Program-made: the position numbers and the translations under genes
Shown: in pieces, positions 1 through 9,300 of the stretch
Layout of the letters: every line of letters starts with the position of its first letter
How positions within the stretch are numbered: position 1 is the stretch's first letter
The notes under the pieces: model-generated
The model's input: only the letters and a program-made list of their open reading frames with translations
What the model was told of the DNA's origin: nothing
Databases searched by the model: none
From: Agaribacillus sp965228415
Lineage (GTDB): Bacteria; Bacteroidota; Bacteroidia; Cytophagales; Cyclobacteriaceae
Direction: 5' to 3'
DNA: 64,000 nucleotides
NCBI GenBank assembly: GCA_965228415.1
Contig: OZ245814.1
Span: 8,308,001-8,372,000, forward strand

Positions 1-1
1 T

Positions 2-1462
2 TATGATGCACTAAGAGCGGCTAACAATCGAATGGCATTTTCCTGGGAGCGTTGGGCACTATTTGATATGTTGACACAAATGGGCACTTGCAGGAACCCG
101 CAGGTGCGAAGTGCGTCAACGAGCAGTATGGTTCCGGGCCAGTCTTTTGTGAATTTTGCCTGGAGGGCCCACTACCGGGGGCTGATCCGTACAAACGATC
201 TGTTGATTCACATTGACGATATTCCGTTTGCCGATGCAGACAGAAAGGACCATGTAATAGGAGAGGGAAGATTTCTGAGAGCGATGTACTCATTTGCGCT
301 GACCATGATATGGGGGGATGTTCCATACTTTAGCGACGTCCCGGGCGTGGAGGCCATCAATGTAACCAGCACCCCTAAAGAAGAGATTATTGCCGAAATA
401 AAAAATGACCTGGCCATCGCCATCGAAAAGCTTCCGGTTAACCCAAAGGATAATGGGCGGGCAGGCAAGGGAGCTGCTCATATGCTAAGATTAAAACTGG
501 CCCTGTACGAGGAAGATTGGGATACAGCAGAATCTTCAGCACAGGCAATCCTGGACCTTGGTATTTATCAATTGGAAAATAACTTTTCAGATGTATTTGC
601 TCTGGAGAATGAAAATAACAGCGAGGTGATCTTCGATGTCCAGGGGATTGCCGATAATGATATAGAACCGGGAAATACCTTTGAAGATGCCTTTTCGGGC
701 AGATTTTCATCAAATAACGGACTTTCGTGGATCAATCCTGGGCTTTGGTTAGTGGATAAATATGAAGTTATAGATCCAAACCCGGTCTACACCCAGGAGG
801 ATAACAGAATACCAACGGCAATTTACGATTATTTTGAAGGCCGGGACCCACGCATGGATGCTAGTATTATCAGGCCAGGCGCCCACTTCATTGGTATTGG
901 CGGGACAGATTTTTTATACCCTTTTGTGAATAATTATACCCATTCCAGAACCGGATTGCACGCTCGAAAATATGTGGTTCCGGGAGACGGAAGCAGGGCT
1001 GGTAGCGGTTCTTCGCCTTTGAATTTTATTGTATTCCGCTACGCGGATGCCTTGTTACACTGGGCTGAAGTCAGGGTGCAACAAATGCAAGGTGCGGCGC
1101 TTGGTGATCAAACTATTCTTAACGTATTAAACCAAATCAGATCAAGGGCCTCCGACCAATTGCCACTGTACGATTTGACTTCATTCGCGAGCACAGATGA
1201 TCTCTTAACTGCGATATATGATGAAAGAGTGCGGGAGCTCGCAATGGAAGGTTGGTTGTATTGGGATTTTAAGCGTTGGGGATGGCTTGAAGATCGCGAT
1301 GGATTTGAGGTAATGGGCATCATATCTAATGACAGCGTTTGGTTTAGCAACAATCCGGCAGTCGTTCAGTCATGGACACCCGGCAAGGATGAGTACCTGC
1401 CTATTCCGCAATCAGAACGCGATCTGAATCCGGCATTGAATCAAAATCCGGGATATCAGTAA
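2..1462 (+). CDS. SusD/RagB-like outer-membrane glycan-binding protein, 5' partial
   Basis: The reading frame is open from the first bases of the window, so the signal peptide and N-terminus lie outside it. The visible part is about 486 residues. SusD proteins are surface lipoproteins that bind oligosaccharides and form the lid of a SusC TonB-dependent transporter. The supporting signs are the early YDALRAANNR segment typical of the SusD TPR-like region, a long helical middle, and the C-terminus with YLPIPQSERDLNPALNQNPGY, which is the usual SusD ending. It is followed 115 bp later by a GH110-type enzyme, which suggests a galactose-containing substrate. The partner SusC gene is presumably just upstream of the window. 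The family call is firm; the substrate is inferred. Confidence 0.93.
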   Translation, partial: YDALRAANNRMAFSWERWALFDMLTQMGTCRNPQVRSASTSSMVPGQSFVNFAWRAHYRGLIRTNDLLIHIDDIPFADADRKDHVIGEGRFLRAMYSFALTMIWGDVPYFSDVPGVEAINVTSTPKEEIIAEIKNDLAIAIEKLPVNPKDNGRAGKGAAHMLRLKLALYEEDWDTAESSAQAILDLGIYQLENNFSDVFALENENNSEVIFDVQGIADNDIEPGNTFEDAFSGRFSSNNGLSWINPGLWLVDKYEVIDPNPVYTQEDNRIPTAIYDYFEGRDPRMDASIIRPGAHFIGIGGTDFLYPFVNNYTHSRTGLHARKYVVPGDGSRAGSGSSPLNFIVFRYADALLHWAEVRVQQMQGAALGDQTILNVLNQIRSRASDQLPLYDLTSFASTDDLLTAIYDERVRELAMEGWLYWDFKRWGWLEDRDGFEVMGIISNDSVWFSNNPAVVQSWTPGKDEYLPIPQSERDLNPALNQNPGYQ

Positions 1463-1577
1463 AACTATAACAGATTCCGTCCGGCTCCCGAGGTCAGGGA
1501 CCGGATGGAATTACCCAGCATATTTCACAAATTGAAAAAGCCGGTGCCCGGCGACATTACCAAATTTTTACTGACAT

Positions 1578-3434
1578 ATGTTAAACAAAATAATAGTGCT
1601 AATGGCGCTATCATGCTCTTCTATGGTGGCGATAGCACAAAAGGCCATCTATTTTTCGGATTATATTTCCCGGTATGAGGATGCCAGTCTGGCATTTTAC
1701 AAGGCGCTGGAAGCCTGCAAGTCGGAAAATGCGACCAGGCTGATCATACCAAAAGCAACCTACCATTGCCATCCGGAAAAGGCCTTTCAAAAGTATTATG
1801 CCATAACCAACAATGAGAATGGTGTCAAAAGCATTGCATTACCCATTCTAAACCAGGAAAACCTGGAAATAGATGGTCAAGGCTCAAAGATCATTCTTCA
1901 TGGTATAATGATGGGAAGTGTGATAGAAAGCTCCAGGAACATCCGAATAAAAAATCTTGAATTTGACTGGGAAAAGCCATTCTATGCACAAGGAGAAGTA
2001 GTTGCTGTAGATGCCGGCAACAAAACGTTTGATCTTAAATTCAATGAGGCTACAGCGTATAAGGTTGTAAAAAATGAGGTGCTATTTAACAGCCATGGAA
2101 AAGAATATATGATTTCAAAAAACTTTTGGTTTGATCCCGAAAACGGTTTTCCCGTCTACAACCTTATTAAGATCACTCCCAGGCATTGGAATACAAATGG
2201 ACCCCATCACTATCAGTTAGAAGATCTCGGTGATCATACGATCAGAGTTCAAAACATCATCGAACCTTTACCTGAGTTAGGTTGGATTTTCATTGCCAAA
2301 TGGCGAAACCTGGAATACCGGGTCAATCGCAGCGCTCCGGCGATCTACATACCTCGTTCCGGTATGATCACATTCTCCAATGTGAAAATATTCTCAGCAG
2401 CAGGTATGGGCATCATTGGCGAGCGAAGCCGGGATATTACCCTGGAACAGGTTCAGGTAATACCTACGCCGGGATCTGACAGAGTCGTTTCAGTCACGGC
2501 CGATGCCACCCATTTTGTCAATTGTAAAGGAAAGATTGCCATCAGAAATTGCGTTTTTGAAAGCCATCTCGACGATGGGTTAAATATACATGGTAATTAT
2601 GCCCGGGTGAGCAGCGTGTTAGACAACTACACCCTGGGTGCCAAAATGATGCACCGTCAGCAGGCAGGCTACAGGTTTGCAGACCCTGGAGATACTTTGC
2701 GCGTGATCAACGAAAAAACGTTGCTTCCTACAGGGGTATATGTCGTGGTAAAAGAGGTCAGGTACATTAATGAATCGTATTTTGAAATAGTAACGCAGGA
2801 ACCCATCAAGGACATCTCACCGGGACTTGGTCTGGATAATATTTCCTGGACGGCACAATTGGAAATGACAGGTTGTTCCATAGGAAAAAACTGGGCTCGA
2901 AGTGTGTTGGTAAAGACTCCCGGAAAATCGGCGGTAAGTAACAATAAGTTTTATTCCACTATGCAAGGCTTCAGAAACTGGGGTGACATGGTTTGGTTTT
3001 ACGAATCGGGAAATATTACCGATTTGCTGATTAGCGATAACGAATTCATAGACCTTTGCCGGGTGGGTGCCGGATATCCAGCTATCATAATTTATCCTCA
3101 GGCCAAGCAGTCGCAAGGTTCATCGGAGTCCTATTATAATAGTAATATCAGGATAATCAATAATGTAATCAGCACCTTTGATAGAGGTATACTTTATGCG
3201 TTTTCAGTGGATGGATTGACATTTGAAAATAATACCATTATCCGTACGAAGACTTTTGAACCGCTTAAGCCCAATTTACCAGTTGTCAAAATAGAACGTT
3301 GCAAAAATGTTAGCATCCAAAACAATCGCTATGAAGGCGAGCCTGCCGCAGACATTGTGATTGACCGGATAAGTAGCTCAACTAGTAAGGTGAAACGCAA
3401 TAAAGGGTTCTATTATAATCCTGGCATGAATTAA
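1578..3434 (+). CDS. GH110-family alpha-1,3-galactosidase-like beta-helix enzyme
   Basis: This is a 618-residue protein with a signal peptide (about residues 1-20, ending IAQ), followed by a right-handed parallel beta-helix architecture. GH110 enzymes remove terminal alpha-1,3-linked galactose, for example from blood-group B structures or algal galactans, by an inverting mechanism that uses Asp residues. The segment VTADATHFVNCKG followed by FESHLDDGLNIHG matches the conserved GH110 core as I remember it, and its Asp residues are likely catalytic. Length fits the family (about 600). It sits directly after a SusD gene, so it probably acts in the periplasm or at the cell surface on oligomers brought in by that pair. 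The exact linkage specificity cannot be read from sequence. Another beta-helix glycosidase family is the alternative. Confidence 0.8.
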   Translation: MLNKIIVLMALSCSSMVAIAQKAIYFSDYISRYEDASLAFYKALEACKSENATRLIIPKATYHCHPEKAFQKYYAITNNENGVKSIALPILNQENLEIDGQGSKIILHGIMMGSVIESSRNIRIKNLEFDWEKPFYAQGEVVAVDAGNKTFDLKFNEATAYKVVKNEVLFNSHGKEYMISKNFWFDPENGFPVYNLIKITPRHWNTNGPHHYQLEDLGDHTIRVQNIIEPLPELGWIFIAKWRNLEYRVNRSAPAIYIPRSGMITFSNVKIFSAAGMGIIGERSRDITLEQVQVIPTPGSDRVVSVTADATHFVNCKGKIAIRNCVFESHLDDGLNIHGNYARVSSVLDNYTLGAKMMHRQQAGYRFADPGDTLRVINEKTLLPTGVYVVVKEVRYINESYFEIVTQEPIKDISPGLGLDNISWTAQLEMTGCSIGKNWARSVLVKTPGKSAVSNNKFYSTMQGFRNWGDMVWFYESGNITDLLISDNEFIDLCRVGAGYPAIIIYPQAKQSQGSSESYYNSNIRIINNVISTFDRGILYAFSVDGLTFENNTIIRTKTFEPLKPNLPVVKIERCKNVSIQNNRYEGEPAADIVIDRISSSTSKVKRNKGFYYNPGMN

Positions 3435-3546
3435 ATAGACTATAAAAAAGATGTAAAAAGCATGGTATCTGGACTGAATCTGAAGTGGCTGGGTGAAAGG
3501 GAAAATTCAAGAATTTTCATAACATCTGAACTTATAAATTAATTAT

Positions 3547-4890
3547 ATGATGAAACAAATACGATCGATTTTTCTTATTAGTCTGATATGTGGCGGTTGT
3601 TTCAACAACCGGATCGGCGATCATCCTGCCACTGGGGTGGATTTAAGAAAAGAAAGGATGTCAACCGCCAAATTAGCCCGGATTGATTCATTGTTGACCG
3701 ACTACGTACGTGAAAACAAATTTCCGGGAGGCATTTTTATTGTGGTACGTCGTGGTATCATCGTATATTATAAAAATATTGGTTATCGGTCTGTTGAACC
3801 GATCATGCCCTATCAAAAGAATGATATTTTCAGAATTGCTTCAATGACCAAGACGGTAACCGCGGTCGCAGCCATGCAACTGTATGAACAAGGAAAACTG
3901 GGGCTTGACGATCCGGTATCAAAATATATTCCGGCATTTGAAAATGCTGAAGTTTTGGATAAATTTAATCCTGCTGATTCCACCTGCCGGACCGTTCCGA
4001 CCAATAAAAAAATTTCCATTCGCCATTTGTTAACTCATACTTCCGGCCTGGCTTATGCAAAACCCCGATATGGGGATTTGTATTCGGTGTATACTAAAAT
4101 GGGATTTACCAGTAGTAGCGGACGGTCACACCCGACGTTAGATACCGAGCAGATTGTCAATAAAATCGCAACATTACCGTTGGCTTTCCACCCCGGGGAG
4201 CGGTATTTGTACGGCTTTAACATAGATGTGCTGGGCAGGGTGATAGAGGTAGTATCGGGCAAAACACTGGATGAATATTTCCGAGAAAATATATTTGAAC
4301 CCTTGCAAATGGACGACACACATTTTTATCTACCTATAGAAAAATACCATAGACTGGTACAACCGTATGATTATAATGGGGGGAAGTTGGTCACCTATGA
4401 AGACAAAGATGTGTCTGGTGTATCCATTAATTACCCCAAATTTCAGAATGCCAGTGCTTTTATGGGTGGTGGGGGACTTTCCTCTACCGCAATTGACTAT
4501 ACAAAATTTCTTCAATCTTTGCTTAATGCTATAAAAGGAGATGAAAGTCAAATTTATCCGACCGGTAAAATCAATAATCGCCACCGGTTGTTAGGTCGTA
4601 AAACCATGGAGCTCATGATGTCCGATCAATTTGAAAAGCTTAAAGAGGAGGGAAAGGGGAGGAATAATAATATTGGTACCTCTCATGCACTGGGGTTTGC
4701 CCTTACCACACAAACAGGTACTGAGGCAAAGAGTCCGGGGACTATTGAATGGGGGGGAGCATTTAGCACAAAGTTCTTTATTGATCCCAAGGAAGAACTG
4801 ATCTTTGTGGGTATGTCACAAGCAATTCCCAGATACCATCAGGAAGTTTATGGTAAGATAACCGCCGTCATATACGGGGCTATAGATTAA
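3547..4890 (+). CDS. Class C beta-lactamase-fold serine hydrolase, lipoprotein
   Basis: The product is 447 residues with a lipoprotein signal ending SLICGGC (Cys18), so it is probably anchored in the envelope. The nucleophile motif S-M-T-K is at residues 99-102 (RIASMTKTVTAVAAM). A second active-site region, RYLYGFNIDVLGRVIE, resembles the Tyr-containing motif of EstB-type esterases, and a WGG motif (IEWGGAF) lies near the C-terminus. These fit the PF00144 family, which holds esterases, D-aminopeptidases and penicillin-binding-like enzymes rather than only lactamases. It follows the GH110 gene by 112 bp on the same strand and could be part of the same locus, for instance as an acetyl or other esterase. 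That role is inference. Confidence 0.88.
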   Translation: MMKQIRSIFLISLICGGCFNNRIGDHPATGVDLRKERMSTAKLARIDSLLTDYVRENKFPGGIFIVVRRGIIVYYKNIGYRSVEPIMPYQKNDIFRIASMTKTVTAVAAMQLYEQGKLGLDDPVSKYIPAFENAEVLDKFNPADSTCRTVPTNKKISIRHLLTHTSGLAYAKPRYGDLYSVYTKMGFTSSSGRSHPTLDTEQIVNKIATLPLAFHPGERYLYGFNIDVLGRVIEVVSGKTLDEYFRENIFEPLQMDDTHFYLPIEKYHRLVQPYDYNGGKLVTYEDKDVSGVSINYPKFQNASAFMGGGGLSSTAIDYTKFLQSLLNAIKGDESQIYPTGKINNRHRLLGRKTMELMMSDQFEKLKEEGKGRNNNIGTSHALGFALTTQTGTEAKSPGTIEWGGAFSTKFFIDPKEELIFVGMSQAIPRYHQEVYGKITAVIYGAID

Positions 4891-5094
4891 CCAGGCCGGT
4901 AAACTAAAGGGTAAAAAAGAATTTGTTAATGGGGAAGCCGGTCAGAAGACCGTATGCATTTTACTTCGTTGTTTTTATTGTTATTAAATTTAATGATCTA
5001 TGGAGTGGCTTACAAGGCTATTGACCTTATTTTAGATGGATTTCAACCATCTGGAAAACAATAAGGAATTGCATCAAATTATTTTTAATATCCG

Positions 5095-5126
5095 TTGGAT
5101 ATCTCGAATTTGTTATACTATATTTG
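5095..5126 (+). promoter_or_regulatory. Candidate promoter of tRNA-Ser
   Basis: TATATTTG at 5119-5126 matches the Bacteroidota -7 consensus TAnnTTTG, and a TTG at 5095-5097 lies 21 bp upstream at the usual -33 distance. Transcription would start about 20 bases before the tRNA. Confidence 0.5.
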
Positions 5127-5154
5127 CATTCACTTTTCGGAAAATATGAAGCCG

Positions 5155-5244
<90 letters not shown>

Positions 5245-5251
5245 AGATAAA

Positions 5252-5272
5252 AGTGTGAGAGTGAGTGTGAGC
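5252..5272. repeat. Left arm of inverted repeat flanking the S23-like pseudogene
   Basis: A GTGAG-rich stretch (GTGAGTGTGAGC at 5261-5272) is the approximate reverse complement of the CTCACACCCACACTC arm at 5690-5708. The two arms bracket the four-helix-bundle pseudogene, so the transcript could form a long stem around it. Confidence 0.6.
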
Positions 5273-5291
5273 CTCCTGCTAATAGCAGGAG
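5273..5291. terminator. Perfect 8-bp hairpin after tRNA-Ser
   Basis: CTCCTGCT-AAT-AGCAGGAG is a perfect 8-bp stem with a 3-nt loop, 30 bases after the tRNA. No T tract follows, so it may be a processing or stability hairpin or part of the flanking repeat rather than a true intrinsic terminator. Confidence 0.4.
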
Positions 5292-5331
5292 AGAGCGTGA
5301 GGTAGGTAGTAAATTTTTTAAGCTTGGATTG

Positions 5332-5679
5332 ATGTTTGATTTTGAGAAACCTGGGGTTTAAAACAAAGTCAGGTCACAAAATCAACGGATTTTTAAGTTT
5401 ATTCTCACAGAAAAGAATTTAGATCCTTATATGAAGGATCAGTTGAAAAGAGCAACACTGAGTGTAATGCTAAATTTAGCTGAAGGAAGCAGCGGATTAT
5501 TATTCGCCGATAAAAAGCATTTCTTCACAATAGCAAGGAGTTCAGTTTTTGAGTGTGCATCCATATTGCACTTTTTACTTGATATAAATATATCAAGTAG
5601 AAGTGATTATAATGAGTACTACTCCGGTTACGAGGAAATATCGAAGATGCTATTATTCCTCTTCCGAAGTAAAGTCTAA
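5332..5679 (+). pseudogene. S23/IVS-type four-helix-bundle protein, broken by an in-frame TAA
   Basis: An ATG at 5332 opens MFDFEKPGV, then a TAA stop occurs at 5359-5361. The same frame continues without further stops to 5679, with IFKFILTEKNLDPYMKDQ, LKRATLSVMLNLAEGSS and KKHFFTIARSSVFECASIL. Both parts match the four-helix-bundle family found in 23S rRNA intervening sequences and as stand-alone genes in Bacteroidota, where the N-terminus typically reads MFDFEKLxVY. A single change, for instance of a Tyr codon to TAA, would explain the break. Translation from the internal ATG at 5431 would give an 82-residue product lacking the first helix. The gene lies between two tRNA genes and is flanked by inverted repeats at 5252-5272 and 5690-5708, recalling IVS organisation. 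The function of this family is poorly known. Confidence 0.75.
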
Positions 5680-5689
5680 TTAATGCATG

Positions 5690-5708
5690 CTCACACCCAC
5701 ACTCATGC
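5690..5708. repeat. Right arm of inverted repeat flanking the S23-like pseudogene
   Basis: CTCACACCCACACTC at the 5' part of this stretch pairs imperfectly with the GTGAGTGTGAGC arm at 5261-5272. It ends 6 bases before tRNA-Pro. Confidence 0.55.
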
Positions 5709-5714
5709 TTAATT

Positions 5715-5789
5715 CGGGGCGTGGCGCAGTCCGGTTAGCGCACCTGCTTTGGGAGCAGGGGGCCGCAGGTTCGAATCCTGCCGCCCCGA
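5715..5789 (+). tRNA. tRNA-Pro (anticodon TGG)
   Basis: Acceptor stem CGGGGCG (5715-5721) pairs with CGCCCCG (5782-5788), with discriminator A at 5789. The anticodon stem-loop CCTGC-TTTGGGA-GCAGG gives TGG, which reads CCN proline codons. The T arm has the usual GTTCGAATC loop. CCA is not encoded. The decayed thioesterase of the polyketide locus ends only about 50 bp beyond its 3' end. Confidence 0.96.
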
Positions 5790-5838
5790 CTTGATTACCA
5801 GGGAGTTGCATAATGTATTTGTGCGACTCTCTTTTTGT

Positions 5839-6306
5839 TTACACACTATTTGCACACAAAATTGTGTGAATATCTAAAGCATTTGTTATAATAACCATAA
5901 TCATCTCATCGGTAGATAATCCACCCAATCGAACCAGCAAGCGAACAAAATCTTCATTTGAAAAGTTATACCGTTTCCGGTCCATATGAAGTGAGGGACC
6001 TTCTTTGCCTGACACCATGACTTAACAAGGTAATTTTTGATTTTCACTTATTATTTTGTGCAAAAGGCAATGAACAATCAATGTCCCCATCGAATGACCG
6101 AACAACGCATACGTTTCGTCAAACCTCATCTGATCATAATACTTGTCTATTAACTCATCAAAAGAAGCACTATGACTTTCTTTAAAACGAACACTTTTAC
6201 CAGGAGCACTTAGCTGGACCAGCCTTATGTCCTCCGGTAAAAGTGTTTTTTAAAAATCAAATGCTCTCTCTGTCCTTCCCGCAAGGGGAAAACAAATTAG
6301 CTTCAT
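5839..6306 (-). pseudogene. Type II thioesterase of the polyketide locus, degenerate and C-terminally truncated
   Basis: Reading the minus strand from the ATG at 6306-6304 gives MKLICFPLAGRTERAFDF, then TAA (6252-6250). The same frame continues with KTLLPEDIRLVQLSAPGK, then YALFGHSMGTLIVHCLL with the GxSxG nucleophile elbow, then a second TAA (6024-6022), then VMVSGKEGPSLH and LGGLSTDE, ending at TAA 5841-5839. This is the order of a GrsT-like type II thioesterase, which hydrolyses stalled acyl groups from carrier proteins. The family is usually about 240 residues; here the part carrying the catalytic Asp and His is missing. The start codon is only 4 bases after the polyketide synthase stop, so the two once formed an operon. 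The frame is otherwise intact, which suggests recent decay by point mutation. Confidence 0.82.
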
Positions 6307-6310
6307 AGAA

Positions 6311-9300
6311 TTAGTTTTCTACAACGCCGATCAAATGACTCTCAATTCTCGACAAGATAATCTCGCTTAGCTGTTTGAGGCTGGGCCCATTTAATAATTC
6401 CATTATCGAAAGGTCTACTCCCAGACTCGCTTTAATCGCCCTGCCCACTTCAACAGAAATCAATGAATCTACTCCCATCAAATTAATTTCTTCGTCTGGG
6501 TTGATAGAATCAGGGTTCATCTTCATCACTTTTGCAAACGCTACGGTTGTTTTGTCAAGGATAACACCTGGTCTGTCTTTTTCATCGCAACCTTCAACCT
6601 CCTGCACCAGGCTTTTTAACTCCTCAGAAAGCGCATCTGTATCTGAAAATTGACCTACAATGCTCCTAAACCTAGATGAATTGGCTAATTTGGGGTTTAT
6701 GGAACTCCATACTTCCCAGTTCACATCAAAAAAGGAAATCTGAGCAGGCTTTTCACTTAAAATGTAATCAAGCGAGCGCAACGCTGTTTGTGTATCAAAT
6801 CCTCTGATCCCGGCGCTATCCATCATCTGACCTACATGCTCATTTCGGGAAACAACACCGACCTCTGCCAGTACACCTAAATTTAAACTGGTACACACCA
6901 GGTTTTGCGCATTTCTCCAGTGCGAGAAGTTGTCTAAAAATGCATTGGCCGCTACATAATTCCCTTGCCCTACATTGCCGATCAAGGCTGAAATGGATGA
7001 AAAACAAAGGAAAAAGTCCAAGGGGTAGGAGCCTAAGGCATTATGAAGGTTGATAGCCCCTAGCACTTTGGGGTTCATTACCCGCAAGAAACGTTCTTCA
7101 TCCAGGTCCTTCATGAAGGCGTCATCCAATACCATGGCACCATGAAAAATTCCTTTAAGCGCAATGGTATCTTGAGACAGGGAATGAATCAGGTCTGTAA
7201 CTTCATCGACATTAATCATATCCAGTTGGTAAATTTCAACCTTCGTGGTGCCTGCCTGATTGACCTGATCAATAAATACTTGTTTTTTCTGATCTTTTAC
7301 ACCGCTTCGGGAACACAGGACAACCTTCTTTACCTCCTTTCCAATGAGCCATTTGGCTATCTCAAAACCAAAACCAGCCGTGCCCCCGGTTATGAGAAAA
7401 GCCCCTTCGGAATTGATACCGGATTTTGGCATACTTAGTTCTACCTCACCTTCTTCAAAATTCAGGGTCACCTTGCCAATATGCTTGCTTTTATTCATGA
7501 ACCTGAACGCCTCCTTAATATCCTTTGCCGGAAATGAAGTAACAGGTATCGGTTTATAGCCTTCCTCCTGAAACTTGGTATAAAGGGTATGAAACAACTC
7601 ACGTATTTTTTTCGGCCTTTGCAAGAACATCTGATCAATATCGATGTGGAAAAAGCTCACGTTTCTATTGAAAGTCTGCATAGGCAAGCCGTTGTTCTGT
7701 ACGATATCCTTTTTACCGATCTCAATAAACCGACCGTAGTCGGCCAGCAACTCAAATGATTGCACAAGAGACTCTCCGGAAATAGCGTTTAATACAACAT
7801 GCACTCCTTTGCCATCTGTAATGTCCATTACATCTTTCACATAGTCCAGGTTTCTGGAATAAAGGATATGTTCGACCCCTTCCGCTCTCAGATGGGCTTT
7901 CTTCTCTTCCGTACTGGTCGTAGTAATGATTTTGGCGTTTAGTTTTTTTGCTATCTGAATAGCCGCCAAACCTACTCCTCCCGTTCCGTTATGGATCAAG
8001 ATGGTTTCACCTTCTGAAAGATCAGCTTTATCAACCAGTGCATGCCATGCTGTAATAAAAGGGATAGCAATATTCATTTCATCAAATGATAATGTCGTGG
8101 CTTTTTTAATATAGAAATCGGGTTTCGCAGTGAGATACCGGGTGAAACCACCATGCTTTGCCAGCGTTAAAATATCATCCCCTATGTTAATGTCTGCTAC
8201 ATTTTTTCCTTTTTTGATGACCGTACCTACTACTTCCATACCTATGCTATTCTGGAAATAGCTGTTTTTCAATGCATCCTGGGAAATCTGTCCATTGATT
8301 TTCAGGACATCCTTTAAATTCAATGAAGTAGACTTTACTTCCAGTGTAATTTCATCCTCAGATGGCTCAGTAATGCTGCTCTCGACCATAGCGAATCCTT
8401 CAATCCCTTTTCCTTTTTTATTTATAATTTGAAAAGGTTCATCAGCAGCTGCTTTTCGGCTAAAATTAAGAACCTTAGGTTCTGAGGGCTTGCTTAATGA
8501 CCTGACAAACCGCTTACTTCCCCGAAGTGCGATATCTTCATCACCATCTGCTCTGGATAGTTGTAATAGTATTGATTTTGGATTTTCTAAATTGTACTCA
8601 TCAACATCTATTGTTAAAGGCGAAATATTTGTATGTTCGTTTCCAATCACATGATTCAAACCGAGCAGTGCTCCGGAGTTGATATTGATATCATCCGTAT
8701 CCAATACCTGGTGTCCATCCAGGGTCAAAATCACTAACTGAACCAAATCTTTTTCTTTTATAGACTGAAATACAGGAAGTAACGGAAATGTAATTTCCTG
8801 AATTGCCTGATAGCTTAGTGCCCGCTTTTCACCTAGCAAGGGCGCATAAATCAATTTAGTGAACACATTTTTGTATTTTTCTATGAGTTTCTTATCAAAT
8901 TGATCCATGTAAATGACCTCAGCTCCATAAAACTTAAGACCACTCAATAAAGACTTCGATTTTTCAGATAAAGGCCCAAAGAATAAAATCGTTTCATTTT
9001 CTAAATCAGGTTCGCCTTGCGGTAAAGGAATGTTCTTCCAGTTAAACTCATAAAACAGTTCATTAAGGTCACGCTGCTCACTTTGAGCATTACTCTCAAT
9101 GGCCTTGCAGTTAAGCCCCTCCAGTTGCGCTATGACTGTACCATCTTCACCGATCAATGTCATATTGGCAATAAGGTATTCATACGCTGTCTCTATAATC
9201 TCAGCATGGCAATAGATATATTCATTTAATTTCGGCGTGGCGTGAAAATGCACAAAATTGATTTTTGTCGGTATGAATGCGCCCGGAGCGACCTCTTGTC

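Noticed and set aside
5839..6306. Stop-codon reassignment (TAA read as an amino acid) to rescue the thioesterase and S23 genes
   Set aside because: Other genes in the window, such as SusC, terminate correctly at TAA.
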